Assembly: GCF_035582795.1 (NCBI RefSeq)
Contig: NC_134367.1
Coordinates: forward strand, 55,769,562-55,833,561
DNA length: 64,000 nucleotides
Direction: 5' to 3'
Source of the DNA: Mycteria americana
Taxonomy: Eukaryota > Chordata > Aves > Ciconiiformes > Ciconiidae
This document shows, one piece after another, positions 61,330 through 64,000 of the stretch. The notes beneath the pieces were generated by a model that worked only from the letters and a program-made list of their open reading frames with translations, ran no database searches and had not been told where the DNA came from. Numbering within the stretch: the first letter of the stretch is position 1; each line of letters starts with the position of its first letter. A program made the position numbers and the translations under genes.

Positions 61330-62345
61330 CCCACCTGTTATCGGTAGCTTCTCTCCAGTTCGTGCTCTGCTTCCCCTTTGCCTTCCTGGTCTGTGAACCC
61401 CCCTGGCCGGGCGCGTGTTCCCCGCCCGGCCCGTGCTGCGCCCCGCTGCGCGCCAGCAGGGCTGCTGTGGCGGGAGCACTGCCCTTCAACCCTCCCAGCC
61501 GGGGACGTGCCCTCCCGCTCGGATGCCTCGGGAGGCACCTGGGGCTCTGCGGTGGCGTGGCTGCTCGGGCCGGGTGGCAGGGCAGGGGAAGGGGTGTAGT
61601 GGCCACTGATGGGGACCAGGACCGGGGAGCCCCGGCAGACGGGGCCGGGTTACCGCCAGCGGCCACTGATGGGGACCAGGACCGGGGAGCCCCGGCAGAC
61701 GGGGCCGGGTTACCTCCAGCGGCCACTGATGGGGACCAGGACCGGGGAGCCCCGGCAGACGGGGCCGGGTTACCTCCAGCGGCCACTGATGGGGACCAGG
61801 ACCGGGGAGCCCCGGCAGACGGGGCCGGGTTACCTCCAGCGGCCACTGATGGGGACCAGGACCCGGGAGCCCCGGCAGACGGGGCCGGGTTACCTCCAGC
61901 GGCCGCAGGAGGACACAGGGATGTCCCTCAGACACGGCAAAGGCTGTGGCAGGGCCTGATCTAAACAACTCCTTGGGCGTGCAGTGGTACCAAGTTTTAA
62001 GACAAACACATGCCTTTGTATTATGAGATTAATCAAATTTAGTTTCTCCTATTAACACCCGCACTTGGTATCATCAGACAACAAAAAAATCCTTTGCTTT
62101 GGGGGATGCACAAGCTCAGTTCTACTGCCAAAGACCCGTGGGCAAAGGGATGCGGCTGGATGTCTCCTTCCTGGGAGTGCCGACCCCTGTGCTTGCGCTG
62201 CCCTCCCTCCCCCCATGATGGTGGCATGGGCCATGGCCAGGACAGCGAGGGCAGGGAGGGCAGGGCGGGCAGCGAGGGGAGCCGCCGCTGCGTGTGATGA
62301 GGGGCTGCCTGCCTCACCTCACGGCGACGGGCATCGCCCACATCA
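61330..62345. other. GC-rich, CpG-rich block upstream of the SULT3A-like ATG
   Basis: About 1 kb of strongly GC-rich sequence inside an AT-rich region, containing the 60-bp minisatellite. It resembles a CpG island by eye. It could be a promoter, a repeat-driven island, or exon sequence of an unrecognised gene. Long open frames on both strands are expected from the composition, and none resembles a known protein. Confidence 0.6.
61601..61900. repeat. 60-bp minisatellite, five copies
   Basis: Five head-to-tail 60-bp units, each beginning GGCCACTGATGGGGACCAGG, at 61601, 61661, 61721, 61781 and 61841. Only single-base differences are seen: CCGCCAGC in copy 1 against CCTCCAGC in the others, and one change near the start of copy 5. 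The period is a multiple of three, so any frame open in one unit stays open across the array. Confidence 0.97.
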
Positions 62346-64000
62346 AACCTGTGAGGTGCTTCAGCCTCACAGCAAAGCCTGCGTTTCACTGACTGAAACA
62401 ACCCCCAACAAATCGGAGCTCTAAATGGAGAAAAACCCACGGTCAGAAACGAAGGTACACTTTTAAATTCAAGTTGTGATAACAAAGCTGGGGAAGTCCT
62501 AAGAATGCAAAGATATGGAGAATGAGTGAAAAAAGTTACTGACACAGGAGAAAGAGCAAGGAATTTGCGGGAAACAAAAAGGGGACACATTCAATGCACA
62601 GTATACAGCAACCTTCTTGATCTTGTTCTGTCAAAACCATGAGTTTTTATATCACTTTTGGATAAAGGTTATTGCACTGCTTGGTTCTTACAGATGTATG
62701 AACATACCATGAAAAAATATACCATGGAAAAAAAAGCTTTGCGCCATTTGCTGGAAAGCCTATTCATGATCTAGCGTACATGATGGGAGAAAAAATAAAC
62801 ATTCAGGTGTGCTCATACCGGCCAGCTACGCATCTCAAAAAAGCATCTCAAAAATCTGTCCTCAGATGCAGACACAAAGGTGTCTGCCAGTTTATCTCCT
62901 AAATCCACAGTGACCGCACACTTTTACTCTGCTTAGTTAATTAACTCACAGCTACGACTCCAATTTCTTTGCTGAGTGATACAGAAAAGCCCATGTGAGA
63001 CTCCGGTTTCCACACCAGCACTGAGATAACCCTGCTCTGGACAGCCGTCCTCCTCTCAAGCACGGACCCGCTCTAGCCCCTAGTTCTCTGCAACTCTTTC
63101 TGGCAGTACCTGCCAAAACGGTCTACAAAAGAGGTCTATGTACAACTATTGCTATTGTACTGAGAGGGTAATAGAGCATCATTTAACTCACAGATCTACC
63201 GTTCTAATAATTTCAGGCATACTTACCTCCTCTGCTCTCCGTGTGGTGCCCACGGAGATGTATGCTACTACTTCCCAGCTCGGTGAATGCGAGTAATTCG
63301 AGAGAGGCGTGAGACATCACATTTCCTTTTTAACTGAGATGTGAACCCGTGGACTCTGTGCTGGCTGGCTTGCTTTCAATATTTGCTTATCTTTAACGCA
63401 GACAGTGATTAGAGAACTAATACAACTCACGAAAAAGTGAAAGCAGTCCAGAAAGATTTTTTAAATTATTTAAATGCTCATTTTGATTTCTGTTCCTCCT
63501 TTTTTAATCAACAGCATTGTTGAGGAAGATTGGAGAGGAACAGAAGTGAAAAAAATCTATTGCTTTTTGCTAGATTTTGGGGTTTTTTTCTCAGTTTTCA
63601 CTGAACTTTTGCCCCAATTGGTTTTTATCTCCAAGCTATGTGTGACAGTAGTCTCAAAGAATAGCCTGAATCCACTACTCCAGTGAAGTGGTTGATCAGA
63701 CTGGTCCAACCTGGTCTCAGCCATGAGCCTGCAATGAGCTACTTGGGTTAATCATGTGTATGTGCTCATGTTCAGTTCTTCTGTGAGGTATTTTATAACT
63801 GAAATAAAATAATGCCTGAGACATTTCTCACTGAAACCTGCACTCCAGCAACACCACAAAGAAGAATGTTTTGTTCTCCAGTTCTGTGTTGTGTTTTGTA
63901 TAGGGTTACTTTTTAACCTGGATCAATCCCCCAGGTAGTCCCTGAACTTGCACAACCGCTCAGTCAGGTTGGTCAGCATGGGAATGAGCCAGAAAGAGGA
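62346..64000. other. Right flank of the window
   Basis: Apart from the candidate non-coding exon at about 63227-63300, no gene, RNA or repeat is recognised. Confidence 0.5.
63227..63300 (-). other. Candidate non-coding first exon of the SULT3A-like gene
   Basis: A strong minus-strand donor GGAG|GTAAGT sits at 63227/63226. A TATA-like TTAAAAAGG lies at about 63325-63333, roughly 30 bases before the assumed start near 63300. The coding exon's acceptor at 60097 needs such a partner. The exon boundaries other than the donor are guesses. Confidence 0.3.

Noticed and set aside
62039-62590. 183-codon minus-strand open frame in the GC-rich block
   Set aside because: Low-complexity composition, an overlapping opposite-strand frame and no recognisable domain.

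Overview
This is vertebrate nuclear DNA, almost certainly from a bird. Genes are split by GT-AG introns, most of the window is AT-rich non-coding sequence, and the solo retroviral LTRs are of types I recognise from bird genomes. Gene order matches the region of human 6q22 / mouse chromosome 10: TRAPPC3L, CALHM5, CALHM4, RWDD1, and then a family-3-type cytosolic sulfotransferase that mouse keeps beside Rwdd1 and that humans, as far as I know, lack. The species cannot be named from the sequence.

Layout. Bases 1-4146 show no recognisable gene. TRAPPC3L (TRAPP vesicle-tethering subunit, minus strand) contributes three internal exons at 21063-21160, 18030-18129 and 4147-4332; its first and last coding exons were not found. 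CALHM5 (plus strand, two exons, 5090-5629 and 9010-9399, 309 aa) sits antisense inside the large TRAPPC3L intron. CALHM4 (plus strand, 30743-31300 and 32096-32500, 320 aa) lies beyond TRAPPC3L exon 2. RWDD1 (plus strand, seven coding exons, 36911-46390, 240 aa) starts in a CpG island. The SULT3A-like gene (minus strand, six coding exons, 60066 down to 52416, 291 aa) points towards RWDD1, so the two are convergent.

Mobile and repeated DNA. Three related solo LTRs lie at 7611-8160, 11361-11926 and 50920-51509. Two have perfect 5-bp target duplications, and all three share an identical 37-bp stretch next to a TATA-like box. A different solo LTR of about 1.1 kb (33904-35035) separates CALHM4 from RWDD1. 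A GC-rich block at about 61330-62345, upstream of the SULT ATG, holds a five-copy 60-bp minisatellite that is open in four reading frames.

How the genes relate. CALHM4 and CALHM5 are paralogous large-pore channel proteins. The other genes are neighbours by conserved synteny, with no sign that they share a pathway. I found no operon, CRISPR array, RNA gene or undescribed defence-like system. The items most worth a second look are the conserved LTR promoter core, an upstream ORF whose stop overlaps the RWDD1 start codon, a perfect hairpin carrying two poly(A) signals 2.5 kb past the RWDD1 stop, the GC-rich minisatellite block, and the sulfotransferase itself.
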